A stretch of 26,552 nucleotides of DNA from Enterocloster lavalensis (GCF_902364025.1 NZ_CABJCG010000035.1:1-26552), one strand, 5' to 3'. Numbered from the stretch's first letter, positions 7,247 to 15,690 are shown. The notes: generated from the sequence alone by a model not told the origin. Made by a program: numbers and translations.

Positions 7247-9370
7247 TCAGTTTTCCTCTTCCTCACGCTCCACAGGCTCCACCGACGCGACCACCGGGAA
7301 AAACTCATCCGCATAGGTGGCAAACAGCGCTGCGCTGTACGGCGGCATCTTAAGCTTCAGCATACCGTCCCTGACCGGATAACGCAGGGCGCCCACATTG
7401 TAGCCCTCCTCTGTGGAGAGCATCAGGCGGGCCAGGGGCACTTCCCCTGTGATCCCAAGCTGCCATACCGGAAGTTCCAGCTCCCGCTCCTGCGCGTTGT
7501 TGTTCACCGCAACCACCGCCTGGTATTTCCCCAGCATGCGGCCGTAGGCGATCACATTCCGCCCCGCAAGCAGTTCCTTGACCGCTCCTCTGCGCAGCAC
7601 GGGCAGCGCCTTGTGGATGCGGATCATGTAGCGGTGATATTCGATCAGCTCCAGATCTTCATGTCCCCAGGGGTAGGTCCTGCGGCTGTCCGGGTCGGTC
7701 CAGCCGCAGACCCCGGCCTCGTCGCCGTAGTAAACGGTGGGTGCGCCGGGCCATGTCATCTGTACCATCACGGCCTCCCGCAGCACGCAGACCTTCACGC
7801 CCCGGTTTGCGGCATCCGCCCCAACCGTGCCGATCCGCCCCACCACCCCGTTGGTGCGGGTGAGGAACCGGGAATGGTCGTGGTTGGACAGCTCGTTCAT
7901 GGCGGTCAGAATGGAGGAGGGCTGCATGCGGCTCATATGGTAGCTCATGGCGTTGAAGAAGTTCTCGCCGTTGCCCAGAAGCTCGCCGCTGAAGCTGTCG
8001 CTGTGCTTCTCCATCCCGGTCAAAAACCAGGTCAGAGGCTCCATAAACGCATCGTAGTTCATCACGCTGTCCCACTGGTCCCCTTCCAGCCAGGGCCCCG
8101 GATCGCCGTAGTGTTCCGCCAGAATCAGGGCGTCGGGATTGACCTCCTTCACTGCGGCGCGGAACTTGCGCCAAAACTCGTGATTATACTCGGCCGTGTG
8201 CCCCAGGTCCGCCGCCACGTCCAGCCGCCAGCCGTCCACGTTAAAGGGCGGGGACACCCAGCGGCGCGCAATGTCTAAAATATACTCCACCAGCTTGGGA
8301 GAGCTCTCGTAGTTCAGCTTGGGAAGCGTATCGTGGCCCCACCAGCCGTCGTAAGACTTGTTCCGCGGCCAGGCGCTGTCCTTCTCATCGTAAAACTGGA
8401 AAAAGCTGCGGTAGGGACTGTCCTTTGCCAGAAACGCCCCCGGCTCGTAGCCTCCCTGGCGGGCGTAAATCTCCTCGCCGTCCAGCCACTTGTTGAAGGA
8501 ACCGCAGTGGTTGAACACGCCGTCCAGAATCACCTTCATCCCGCGCCGGTGGATTTCCTCCACGAATTCCGCGAAAAAGCGGTCGCTGGCCTCCAGATTC
8601 CGCGGGGAGGCGGTGCGGACCACGTATTTTTCAGCGTCTCCGTTATCCACGGCGTCCGCCGCCACCAGGCCGTCCTTATCCTCCACGATCACCCCGAAGT
8701 GGGGATCGATGTGCTCGTAATCCTGAATATCGTACTTGTGGTTGGAGGGAGACACGAAAATGGGATTTAAGTAAATAACCTCCACGCCCAGCCCCTGAAT
8801 ATAATCCAGTTTTTCCCAAACGCCCTTTAAGTCGCCGCCGTAAAAGCAGCCCACATCCATGGTGGTGGGATTCTTCCCCCAGTCCTCCACCCGGTTCACC
8901 GGTCTGCCGATGTACACGTACTCGCAGGTCTGAACGTCGTTGCTCTCGTCCCCGTTGCAAAACCGGTCCACAAAGATCTGGTACATCACCGCGCCCTTGG
9001 CCCAGTCCGGGGTGTGAAAACCCGGTATGATGGCAAAATCAAAGCAGCTCCTGTCATCATCCGTCACCCCCAAGCGGTTGTAAATACAGGAATCCTGTCC
9101 ATTCACAACTTTAAAGTGGTACAGTACGCAGTCGCTGCCTACGGTTATCTCATATTCGTAATAGTCAAACAGCTCGTCGGAGTCCGCTTTCCCGATCTCC
9201 ACCTCCGCGCCGTCCTCCACATAATATACATGCTGTGCGTTGTTTTTACCCGTTCGAAAACGCAGGAGTACGTCCTGGTCCTCATCCGGCTCAGGAGGAG
9301 TCCGGTAATCTTCCGTCGCCGAACAGAAGAGCGCCTCCCGGTTGATCATTCTTTTATTATATTCTTCCAC
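7247..9370 (-). CDS. GH13 alpha-glucan hydrolase (neopullulanase / maltogenic amylase / cyclomaltodextrinase type)
   Basis: The 707-residue enzyme has an N-terminal beta-sandwich (about 1-130, CBM34-like) before the catalytic barrel, starting MYQIFVDRFCNGD. All four GH13 regions are visible: DGVFNH (from D283), GWRLDVA with nucleophile D384, ILAEHYGD with acid/base E419, and SNHDHSRF with D498. These residues are in the order and spacing of the neopullulanase subgroup. No signal peptide is present, so it probably acts on imported maltodextrins or cyclodextrins in the cytoplasm. The start shown is GTG at 9370, which has only a weak ribosome site. An ATG eight codons inside (MINREAL) is a real alternative. 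The acidic C-terminal tail (EPVEREEEEN) is unusual but short. Confidence 0.9.
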   Translation of the reverse strand: MEEYNKRMINREALFCSATEDYRTPPEPDEDQDVLLRFRTGKNNAQHVYYVEDGAEVEIGKADSDELFDYYEYEITVGSDCVLYHFKVVNGQDSCIYNRLGVTDDDRSCFDFAIIPGFHTPDWAKGAVMYQIFVDRFCNGDESNDVQTCEYVYIGRPVNRVEDWGKNPTTMDVGCFYGGDLKGVWEKLDYIQGLGVEVIYLNPIFVSPSNHKYDIQDYEHIDPHFGVIVEDKDGLVAADAVDNGDAEKYVVRTASPRNLEASDRFFAEFVEEIHRRGMKVILDGVFNHCGSFNKWLDGEEIYARQGGYEPGAFLAKDSPYRSFFQFYDEKDSAWPRNKSYDGWWGHDTLPKLNYESSPKLVEYILDIARRWVSPPFNVDGWRLDVAADLGHTAEYNHEFWRKFRAAVKEVNPDALILAEHYGDPGPWLEGDQWDSVMNYDAFMEPLTWFLTGMEKHSDSFSGELLGNGENFFNAMSYHMSRMQPSSILTAMNELSNHDHSRFLTRTNGVVGRIGTVGADAANRGVKVCVLREAVMVQMTWPGAPTVYYGDEAGVCGWTDPDSRRTYPWGHEDLELIEYHRYMIRIHKALPVLRRGAVKELLAGRNVIAYGRMLGKYQAVVAVNNNAQERELELPVWQLGITGEVPLARLMLSTEEGYNVGALRYPVRDGMLKLKMPPYSAALFATYADEFFPVVASVEPVEREEEEN

Positions 9371-9416
9371 TACCCAAAACCCTTTTCATGTTCATAAATT
9401 AGCATTTGACTCCTTT

Positions 9417-9445
9417 ATTGTATATGAATCCGGTCTAATATACAA
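9417..9445 (-). promoter_or_regulatory. Possible proximal promoter of the GH13 gene
   Basis: On the minus strand, TTGTAT (9445-9440) and TACAAT (9422-9417) are 17 bp apart, about 45 bases before the GTG. It competes with the better-looking distal pair at 9515-9543. Either or both may be used. Confidence 0.4.
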
Positions 9446-9514
9446 GTGACATTCCCGTAAAAATGCAGGATATCACGGATTCGCACCGAATTTGGAGCGC
9501 CAAAGGCTCATGTC

Positions 9515-9543
9515 ATTTTACACATGATGGGCGGGAAAGTCAA
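9515..9543 (-). promoter_or_regulatory. Probable promoter of the GH13 gene
   Basis: On the minus strand, TTGACT (9543-9538) and TAAAAT (9520-9515) are exactly 17 bp apart. Transcription from about 9508 would give a leader of roughly 138 bases before the GH13 start. I could not match that leader to a known riboswitch. Confidence 0.6.
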
Positions 9544-9600
9544 GGGACTTCGCATTTCTTTGCGTTTTCACCGCGGGAACGGTCCGAAAAAGCAAGCAAT

Positions 9601-9630
9601 GAAAAACCCGGCGGGGGGGCCGGGTTTTTC
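9601..9630. terminator. Bidirectional terminator with a G6 loop in the ftsH-GH13 gap
   Basis: A perfect 12-bp inverted repeat (9601-9612 with 9619-9630) has GC-rich inner arms and A5/T5 outer arms, and its loop is six G (C on the minus strand). It sits upstream of the GH13 promoter. It would insulate that promoter from transcription arriving from ftsH, or end a short plus-strand transcript. Confidence 0.8.
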
Positions 9631-9846
9631 AGGAGAAGGTATTTCGTTTCTTATGGGGTGTAGCAAAAACTATATAATGTATTGGGGGGGTTACATCTAT
9701 TATAATAGCATGAGGTTGGGAAAAAGTGTGCACAAACATGCAAATCTTTGATTTTCTTTTCTATGCAAGATATACAGCCCGCTTGTCCTCCATTTTCTTC
9801 CAATCTCAAAACTTTTACAAACAAACGTCTTTTATTCCCCCAAATA
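9631..9846. other. Intergenic stretch with no gene seen
   Basis: No reading frame here has a ribosome site or a recognisable product. A perfect 12-bp palindrome CTATTATAATAG lies at about 9698-9709 and holds a TATAAT on each strand. Another TATAAT-like site lies near 9673-9678. Neither has a convincing -35. The rest is AT-rich and unremarkable. The 581-base gap is unusual in this tightly packed window. Confidence 0.5.
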
Positions 9847-9851
9847 TGAAA

Positions 9852-9895
9852 CCGCGGCTTTGCAGGCCCTTTTCAGGTACCCGGCAAAGCCGCGG
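9852..9895 (-). terminator. Probable terminator hairpin after ftsH
   Basis: CCGCGGCTTTGC (9852-9863) and GCAAAGCCGCGG (9884-9895) form a perfect 12-bp stem around a 20-base loop. On the minus strand it is followed by TTTCATATTTG, a weak T-tract. It is the second of two hairpins after the ftsH stop and the more terminator-like. Confidence 0.5.
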
Positions 9896-9906
9896 CGTTT
9901 CATTTG

Positions 9907-9948
9907 AATGGAACGGGCCGCCGGGCTCAGCCTGCGGGCCATTCCATT
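9907..9948 (-). repeat. Hairpin directly after the ftsH stop codon
   Basis: Arms 9907-9921 and 9934-9948 pair over 14 of 15 positions in the minus-strand RNA, counting one G-U pair. The hairpin begins three bases after the ftsH stop. No T-run follows, so it may protect the 3' end of the mRNA or act together with the hairpin at 9852-9895. Confidence 0.5.
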
Positions 9949-9951
9949 GTT

Positions 9952-11784
9952 TTATGCCGTGACCGTTGGGGCGTTAAACAGCGCCTCAAACTCATCCTGG
10001 CCGATCTTTTCCTTCTCAATCAGCAGATTAGCGCAGGAGTGCAGCACGTACTCGTACTCCTTGATAATGGAGCGGGCCTTCTGATAGCAGTCGTCGATGA
10101 TCCGCTTCACCTCGCTGTCGATGGTGTCCGCCATCCCGTTGCCGTAGCTCTTGGTATGAGCCAGGTCGCGGCCGATAAACACTTCGTCGTCGTCGCTTCC
10201 GTACTGGATCATACCCACCTTGTCGGACATGCCGTACTGGGTCACCATGGAGCGGGCGATCTGGGTCGCCTGCTTGATATCCTGGGACGCGCCAGTGGTA
10301 ATATCGTCGAAGATCAGCTCCTCGGCGATCCGCCCGCCCAGATCCACCATGATGTTCTGGAGCATCTTACCCCGGGTGTTGAACATCTCATCCCGCTCCG
10401 GCAGCGGCATCGTATATCCCGCCGCGCCCACGCCGGTGGGGATGATGGAAACCGTGTGAACCGGCCCCACGTCGGGCAGTACGTGGAACAAAATGGCGTG
10501 ACCGGCCTCGTGGTAAGCCGTAATCTTCTTATCCTTCTCGGTAATCACCTTGCTGCGCTTCTCCGCGCCGATGCCCACCTTCACAAAGGCCCGGTCGATA
10601 TCGGACTGGCGGATAAACCGGCGCCCCTCTCTGGCGGACAAAATCGCCGCCTCGTTCATCAGGTTCTCCAGGTCCGCGCCCGTAAATCCGGCGGTGGTCT
10701 GCGCAACCCGGCGCAAATCCACATCCTCGCCCAGGGGTTTATCCTTGGCGTGCACCTTTAAAATCTCCTCGCGGCCTCTCACATCCGGCCTGCCCACCGC
10801 CACCTTGCGGTCGAAACGGCCCGGGCGCAGGATGGCGGGATCCAGGATATCCACCCGGTTGGTGGCCGCCATGACGATAATTCCCTCGTTGACTCCAAAA
10901 CCGTCCATCTCCACCAGGAGCTGGTTTAACGTCTGCTCCCGCTCGTCGTGGCCGCCGCCCATGCCGGTGCCCCGGCGTCTGGCAACCGCGTCGATCTCGT
11001 CGATGAACACGATACAGGGCGAATTTTTCTTCGCCTCCTCAAACAGATCGCGGACACGGGATGCTCCCACGCCCACAAACATCTCCACAAAGTCGGAACC
11101 GGAAATGGAGAAGAAGGGCACGCCCGCCTCCCCGGCCACCGCCTTGGCAAGCAGTGTCTTGCCCGTTCCGGGCGGTCCCACGAGCAGCAGGCCCTTGGGG
11201 ATTCTGGCGCCAACGCTGGTGTACTTCTGGGGGTTGCGCAGGAAATCCACCACTTCCTCCAGCTCTTCCTTCTCTTCCTCCAGTCCGGCCACGTTGCTGA
11301 AATTCACCTTGTTGTCCCGGCTCATCCGCGCGCGGCTCTTGCCGAAGTTCATCATCCGGGCGTTGGCCCCGCCGCCTCCGGCGCTGCGGTTCATCACCAT
11401 GATAATGATCACCACCACCACGGTGGAGAGCAGAATGGGAAGGGCAACGGTCAGCAGAATATTTTCCTGGGGCACGTCGGTCACGTTGTAGCCGTCGATC
11501 CCGCTCTGCCGCAGCAGCTGCTCCACTTCATTCACGTCCGTAACATACATCTGCTTCTCAGTGCCATCCGCCATATTGATAATCACCTCGCCCGTAGGCA
11601 CCTGGGGATTCTGGTTGATGGTGACCTGCGCAATCCTGGCATGGTCTTCCGACAGTAATGTTACCAATTCCTGATGCGTGATCTTATCCGCCGCTCCCTG
11701 GTGGGGCAGCATCGCCGCCATGGCGATCAGGATGAGCATCAGAAGCACAAATCCAAATCCTCTAAATGTCGACTGCTGTCTCAA
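9952..11784 (-). CDS. ftsH: ATP-dependent membrane zinc metalloprotease FtsH
   Basis: The 610-residue protein is a complete FtsH, which degrades damaged or regulatory membrane and soluble proteins. Two membrane segments (about 11-26 and 112-131) flank an extracytoplasmic domain. Next comes an AAA module with Walker A GPPGTGKT (203-210), Walker B IVFIDEID (258-265) and arginine-finger region RPGRFDR (320-326). The protease domain follows, with HEAGH (425-429) and the third zinc ligand expected at D502 in TTGASQD. The start is TTG, chosen because AAGGAGG lies seven bases upstream and no internal ATG fits before the first membrane segment. It follows hpt by 55 bases, as in B. subtilis. It is likely the last gene of the tilS-hpt-ftsH unit. 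Confidence 0.97.
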   Translation of the reverse strand: MRQQSTFRGFGFVLLMLILIAMAAMLPHQGAADKITHQELVTLLSEDHARIAQVTINQNPQVPTGEVIINMADGTEKQMYVTDVNEVEQLLRQSGIDGYNVTDVPQENILLTVALPILLSTVVVVIIIMVMNRSAGGGGANARMMNFGKSRARMSRDNKVNFSNVAGLEEEKEELEEVVDFLRNPQKYTSVGARIPKGLLLVGPPGTGKTLLAKAVAGEAGVPFFSISGSDFVEMFVGVGASRVRDLFEEAKKNSPCIVFIDEIDAVARRRGTGMGGGHDEREQTLNQLLVEMDGFGVNEGIIVMAATNRVDILDPAILRPGRFDRKVAVGRPDVRGREEILKVHAKDKPLGEDVDLRRVAQTTAGFTGADLENLMNEAAILSAREGRRFIRQSDIDRAFVKVGIGAEKRSKVITEKDKKITAYHEAGHAILFHVLPDVGPVHTVSIIPTGVGAAGYTMPLPERDEMFNTRGKMLQNIMVDLGGRIAEELIFDDITTGASQDIKQATQIARSMVTQYGMSDKVGMIQYGSDDDEVFIGRDLAHTKSYGNGMADTIDSEVKRIIDDCYQKARSIIKEYEYVLHSCANLLIEKEKIGQDEFEALFNAPTVTA

Positions 11785-11839
11785 CGAATTGCCTCCTTAA
11801 ACCCTCGATTGTTATGATGCCGGTCTGATCCGGCCGTCC

Positions 11840-12367
11840 TCAGCCCAGCTCCACCACTCCGATATAGGGCAGATTCCGGTACTTCTGGTCAAAGTCCAGG
11901 CCATAGCCCACTACGAATTCGTCCGGAATGGTAAAGCAGGTGTAATCCACATGCACCTGTTTCTTCACCCGGCGCTCCGGCTTGTCGAGCAGGGTGCACA
12001 GGTGGACGCTGTTCGGCTTGCGCTGCTTTAAAACCTCGATCAGGTAGGAAAGCGTACGTCCGGAGTCGATAATATCCTCCACGATCAGCACATCCTTGCC
12101 CTCAAGCGGCTCATCCAGATCCTTGATGATCTTCACCACGCCGCTGGACTCCGTCCCCGCGCCGTAACTGGAAACGGACATAAAGTCCATGGAAACCGGA
12201 ACGGTCAGGCGCTTTGCCAGCTCACAGGTAAAGAATACGCCTCCCTTTAAAATACAGATCAGATGAATCTGCTTTCCGGCATAGTCCTCGCTGATCTTAG
12301 CTGCGATCTCATTGATCTTTGTATCCACTTCCTCTTCCGTCAACAACACACGAATCTTATCTGCCAT
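11840..12367 (-). CDS. hpt: Hypoxanthine phosphoribosyltransferase
   Basis: The 175-residue purine salvage enzyme transfers ribose-5-phosphate from PRPP to hypoxanthine (and usually guanine). The PRPP-binding loop LIVEDIIDSGRTL (about 94-106) and the LKGG motif (40-43) are intact. The start at MADKIRV is preferred because GGAGG lies eight bases upstream. An ATG seven codons earlier (12388) would extend the reading frame but sits in front of that ribosome site. With this start it overlaps the end of tilS by 11 bases, implying translational coupling. The tilS-hpt-ftsH order is conserved in Bacillus and Clostridia. Confidence 0.95.
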   Translation of the reverse strand: MADKIRVLLTEEEVDTKINEIAAKISEDYAGKQIHLICILKGGVFFTCELAKRLTVPVSMDFMSVSSYGAGTESSGVVKIIKDLDEPLEGKDVLIVEDIIDSGRTLSYLIEVLKQRKPNSVHLCTLLDKPERRVKKQVHVDYTCFTIPDEFVVGYGLDFDQKYRNLPYIGVVELG

Positions 12368-13949
12368 GGTCTTTTCCTCCGTTTTCATCCTCTTTTATCA
12401 CATCACTGGCCGGATCATCCCGGGCCGGGGCCTCCATACGGACCTCCATCACCCGGACCGTATCCGGCCCGACTTTGTAGTATTCACTGATCCGATAACC
12501 CACGATCCACAGGATATGGCTCCCGTCCGCCAAAAGCAGCACGGAATCCCGCTTCTCCCTGGGAATCTTTTCATCGATCATAAAGCGCCGGACCGTCTTT
12601 GTCCTGCCGTCCGCCAACGTGATATAATCGCCGGACTGCCGATTCCGTACCACGGGCGTACCCTTTATTCTACCACAGTCAAACCATTTCGTATACTGGT
12701 TTTTGGGAATTTCTGTCCCTTTTTTATAAGAAAAATACCGAAAAACCGCCTCTGTCCGGGGCTGTCCGAAAGCCGTCTCCCGGCGGCCGACCGCCACCCC
12801 TTCATACTCCCGGATCGCCCGGATTCCATAGGGCAGATCCTGGCTGCGTCCGGCCTGCATCCCAAACAGTCCCAGCACCTGGTCCACATGTCCGGAGGTG
12901 AGGTCCTTCGCCCGGCCGCCCACACGGGCCATCGCCTGGAAAATCACATAGGCGCGCAGGATTTCCGGCAACTGTTCAAACTCCTTCTCCGGAATCAGAA
13001 TCCGCCCGTCCTCCTCCCGTGCGTGATGCCCGCTCCACTCTAATGCCTGCCCGCTCAGGTAATCGTCCGCCTGTCCGGCCAAACGCCCCACGCGCAGAAT
13101 GCTCTCCACCGCACCGGGATTCACCTGCTCCTGCAACATGGGGATCAGCTGCCTTCGGATGCGGTTGCGGGTATAGTGATCCGTGTCGTTGGTGGAGTCC
13201 TGGCAGAAGGACAGGCCATTCGCCGAAAGCCACTCTAAAATCTCCTTGCGGCCCACCGCGATCAGCGGCCGGATAATCCTGCCCCTCACCGGGCGCATGC
13301 CGCCCAGGCCCTTTAACCCGCTGCCGCGGCAAAGGTTGTGGAGAATGGTCTCCGCCTGGTCGTCGCCGTGGTGGGCCACGGCCACCCTGACGGCATCCGT
13401 TTCCGGAGGATCGCTGGCCGCCGCGCCGTGGTTGCCGCCGCCGGCCTCCCTAGTCTCTTTTGCCCACGCGTTGCCGCCGCCGGCCGCCCTGGTCTCTTCC
13501 GGCCACGCGTGGCCGCCGCCGGCCTCCCCGGCCCCTTCCGGCCATACCGTGCCTTCACCAGCCTCTTCCGCCCACGCTCCGCTCTCCCACGCCGCCGCAC
13601 ACTCCTCAAACGCCCGGTAGCGCAGCAGCCTTCCGGCCTCCTCCTCGGACAGCTTCTCTGCCCGCGCGAACTCCCGCACGTCCACCCGGCGCAGCACAAA
13701 GGGCACCTCAAAACGTTCGCACAGCTGCCGCGCAAACTCCGCGTCCCGGTCCGCCTCGGCCCCGCGCAGGCCATGGTGCACGTGGACCGCCCGCACCTGG
13801 ATTCCCAGCTCCCCGCGCAGACCGCATAACAGCGCTAAGAGGCAGACGGAATCTGCCCCTCCTGACACGGCCGCGACCACCCGGCCGCCCTGCCGCAGCA
13901 TATGATATTGTTCAATCGTTTCCCGAAACTTCCGCCGTACATCTTCCAT
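12357..13949 (-). CDS. tilS: tRNA(Ile)-lysidine synthase with an internal repeat insertion
   Basis: The 530-residue enzyme attaches lysine to C34 of the CAU-anticodon tRNA-Ile, so that it reads AUA and not AUG. The PP-loop SGGADS (29-34), HVHHGLRG (57-63) and AVAHHGDDQAET (190-201) followed by LCRGSGLKGLGGM are the family landmarks, and the C-terminal TilS domains follow. Between YRAFEECAAAWESG and DAVRVAVAHH lies an extra Gly/Ala/Glu/Trp-rich stretch (about 125-173) made of 13-residue repeats; standard TilS has only a short linker there. The start at MEDVRRKF is set by GAGGTGG upstream; an upstream ATG at 14000 is less likely. The 3' end overlaps hpt. Confidence 0.93.
   Translation of the reverse strand: MEDVRRKFRETIEQYHMLRQGGRVVAAVSGGADSVCLLALLCGLRGELGIQVRAVHVHHGLRGAEADRDAEFARQLCERFEVPFVLRRVDVREFARAEKLSEEEAGRLLRYRAFEECAAAWESGAWAEEAGEGTVWPEGAGEAGGGHAWPEETRAAGGGNAWAKETREAGGGNHGAAASDPPETDAVRVAVAHHGDDQAETILHNLCRGSGLKGLGGMRPVRGRIIRPLIAVGRKEILEWLSANGLSFCQDSTNDTDHYTRNRIRRQLIPMLQEQVNPGAVESILRVGRLAGQADDYLSGQALEWSGHHAREEDGRILIPEKEFEQLPEILRAYVIFQAMARVGGRAKDLTSGHVDQVLGLFGMQAGRSQDLPYGIRAIREYEGVAVGRRETAFGQPRTEAVFRYFSYKKGTEIPKNQYTKWFDCGRIKGTPVVRNRQSGDYITLADGRTKTVRRFMIDEKIPREKRDSVLLLADGSHILWIVGYRISEYYKVGPDTVRVMEVRMEAPARDDPASDVIKEDENGGKDHGR
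13431..13577 (-). repeat. 39-bp coding tandem repeat inside tilS (3 full copies and 1 partial)
   Basis: Full copies lie at 13431-13469, 13470-13508 and 13509-13547; a 30-base partial copy lies at 13548-13577. The first two full copies match at 34 of 39 bases. The encoded units are AWAKETREAGGGN, AWPEETRAAGGGN, VWPEGAGEAGGGH and the partial AWAEEAGEGT. The 39-bp period keeps the reading frame, so copy number could change without a frameshift. Confidence 0.9.
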
Positions 13950-14056
13950 TTTTTTCCACCTCACGCCGGTTCCGGGTGTCCGAAAAACACCCGCAGCCAA
14001 CGTTTACGGGGGCCTGGGGCCCCCGCGGTCTGCCGTCACCTGTTGCCGATGACTCT

Positions 14057-14085
14057 ACTATAACCGCAAACCCGGCGGTTTGCAA
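14057..14085 (-). promoter_or_regulatory. Probable promoter of tilS-hpt-ftsH
   Basis: On the minus strand, TTGCAA (14085-14080) and TATAGT (14062-14057) are 17 bp apart. The spacer contains a GCAAACC/GGTTTGC inverted repeat. The site lies about 108 bases before the tilS start. A G/C-rich 7-bp hairpin (14008-14014 with 14018-14024) lies in the leader. No clear spoIIE terminator was found in the 211-base gap, so read-through from spoIIE is also possible. Confidence 0.5.
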
Positions 14086-14160
14086 CGGCTAATTTGCCGC
14101 AGCCCGGCGCGATCCGCCTCTCCCACGAAACCGCGCCGGACGCCCCGGCTCCCGGCGTTC

Positions 14161-15576
14161 TTACCTCCGTTTCCAGATTCCCGCCACCAAAGCCGTCATA
14201 TCGTCCCTGGCAGCCGGGATAAAGGAGGACGCGAACTCCAGAATCTGCTCCGCCAGCTCCTGGGGCGGCATGTTCTCCACGCTCTCCAGATACTCCTTCA
14301 TCACCTGCTCCTTGTTGTCCCCGGGCAGCGCGTCCAGCACGCCGTCGCTGACCATGATGATGCGGCTGCCGTCCCACAGCTTTTTGCTGATCAGCTCCGG
14401 CTCCACCGCAGTCAGTACACCCATCGGCACCTCCCCAGCCTCCAGAAGCTCCACGCCGTCCTCGCCGATGATAAAGGTGGGCACGGCTCCCAGCTTCATG
14501 CACTCCAGCACGCCGGTGTGCAGATCCACACAGCACAAATCCAGGGTAGCCGGATGCTGTTCCCGGCCTGCCAGCAGCAGCACCGTGTTCACCAGCTTTA
14601 AGGCCGATCGGGCGGAAAATCCCGTCTCCACCAGCTGCTCCGTCAGCTCCACCACCTGGCGGCTCTCCCGGTCCGCCTGCTCCCCGCTGCCCATACCGTC
14701 GGACAGGCTCATCACCACCTGGCTTCCCTGGCTCTCCACAAAGGTGTAGTTGTCCCCGCTGATGCTCTCCCCCTGTTTGGGGATTCTGGCGGCTCCGCAC
14801 AGCATGTGGTAGCTGCCGTCCTCCAGAAAACGCACCGTGGCGTACTGGCGGGTGATAATGGTCCGGCTGTCCCTGGCCGGGCTCCAGAAGCTGCCCTCCA
14901 TGGCCTGTCCCACGATCCCGGCGGCCTCCCGGCTGGTCATGCAGCGCCCGTTGGTGGTGCGCGCGGTTATGTAGGCCTCTCTCTGGCCGTTCTCATACTC
15001 CAGAATCAGCAGGTTCTGCACCGACATATGGGCCCGCCTGAAAGCCTTGCGCAGCTCTGCCTCGTAGTCCTCGCTCACATCCCTGGCCTGGTCCATCTGA
15101 TGGGAAAATTCCTCCAGAATCATGGACATCTCCCGAAACTGCACCACCACCGCATCCCGGCTCTCCATAAACCGGTTTTTCCAGGACAGATTCATGGTGG
15201 CCCGTCCCAGGTTGCGGTTCAGCTGTCCCAGATACTTGTCCTTTTTCCGGCAGCTGGACTGGAACATCTGGGGCATGTCCTCATTGTCGATATGGCCTTT
15301 CTGCTCAAAGGCCCGCAGGAGATAATACAGGTAATAGCTGTCCTCCTTCTCCGTGTCCGTGCGCAGGCTGCATTTGGTGCAGCCGTCGCACACCAGGGCC
15401 GACGAGGTCTGCATGGCCGCCAGGCCGTCCTCTCTTGTCAGCTGCCGCCCGTTTTCAATCTCGTCGTCAAACGCTTTGGCCAGCCGTCCCAGGGAATCCG
15501 CCATGTCTCCCAGACGCCGGGCCGTATAATAATTCACATCGCAAACGCGTCGTTTTTCTTTCCTCTTTTCAAACAC
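14161..15576 (-). CDS. spoIIE: SpoIIE-family PP2C phosphatase lacking the membrane domain
   Basis: The 471-residue protein matches the soluble part of SpoIIE, the phosphatase that dephosphorylates SpoIIAA and so activates sigma-F in the forespore. The C-terminal PP2C domain has metal-binding aspartates in LSDGMGSG (D293), MVSDGVLD (D411) and ARDDMTALV (D458/D459). The N-terminal third is predicted helical and carries C63-x2-C66-x2-C69. Bacillus SpoIIE is about 827 residues with ten membrane segments ahead of this region. Here there are none, and the 114-base upstream gap leaves no room for them. The start is GTG with GAGGAGGG upstream. Its position between divIC and tilS is that of spoIIE in spore formers, which supports the assignment despite the shorter form. 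Confidence 0.88.
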   Translation of the reverse strand: MFEKRKEKRRVCDVNYYTARRLGDMADSLGRLAKAFDDEIENGRQLTREDGLAAMQTSSALVCDGCTKCSLRTDTEKEDSYYLYYLLRAFEQKGHIDNEDMPQMFQSSCRKKDKYLGQLNRNLGRATMNLSWKNRFMESRDAVVVQFREMSMILEEFSHQMDQARDVSEDYEAELRKAFRRAHMSVQNLLILEYENGQREAYITARTTNGRCMTSREAAGIVGQAMEGSFWSPARDSRTIITRQYATVRFLEDGSYHMLCGAARIPKQGESISGDNYTFVESQGSQVVMSLSDGMGSGEQADRESRQVVELTEQLVETGFSARSALKLVNTVLLLAGREQHPATLDLCCVDLHTGVLECMKLGAVPTFIIGEDGVELLEAGEVPMGVLTAVEPELISKKLWDGSRIIMVSDGVLDALPGDNKEQVMKEYLESVENMPPQELAEQILEFASSFIPAARDDMTALVAGIWKRR

Positions 15577-15604
15577 AAAAATCCCTCCTCACCGCGTACT
15601 GTCC

Positions 15605-15637
15605 AGTATACGCAGGCAGGAGGGAAATATCTGTCAT
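15605..15637 (-). promoter_or_regulatory. Spo0A-type sigma-A promoter of spoIIE with 21-bp spacing
   Basis: On the minus strand, ATGACA (15637-15632) and TATACT (15610-15605) are separated by 21 bp. The start would fall near 15598, 22 bases before the GTG of spoIIE. The B. subtilis spoIIE promoter is known to have near-consensus sigma-A elements spaced by 21 bp that need Spo0A-P. The same spacing next to a 0A box here is unlikely to be chance. Confidence 0.6.
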
Positions 15638-15663
15638 ATTTTGCAGGCCTGTCCACAAAATCT

Positions 15664-15670
15664 TTCGACA
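15664..15670 (-). promoter_or_regulatory. Spo0A binding site (0A box) upstream of spoIIE
   Basis: TGTCGAA on the minus strand (15670-15664) is an exact 0A box. It lies 27 bp upstream of the spoIIE -35. It is part of a 7-bp inverted repeat GCCTGTC/GACAGGC (15647-15653 with 15667-15673). Confidence 0.65.
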
Positions 15671-15690
15671 GGCGGGGACATTAAGCCCCA

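Noticed and set aside
9371..9515. Riboswitch in the GH13 leader
   Set aside because: I compared the leader by eye with cobalamin, c-di-GMP, ZTP and T-box patterns and found no matching core; it is left as an unexplained leader.
9463..9962. Short plus-strand frames in the ftsH-GH13 gap
   Set aside because: They pass through the terminator and hairpins, have no ribosome site, and have no recognisable protein features.
13431..13577. Tandem repeats as a CRISPR array
   Set aside because: The units are directly adjacent without spacers and continue an open reading frame in tilS.
14008..14024. GC hairpin as a spoIIE terminator
   Set aside because: It has a 7-bp stem but no T-run on the minus strand, and it lies after the probable tilS promoter.
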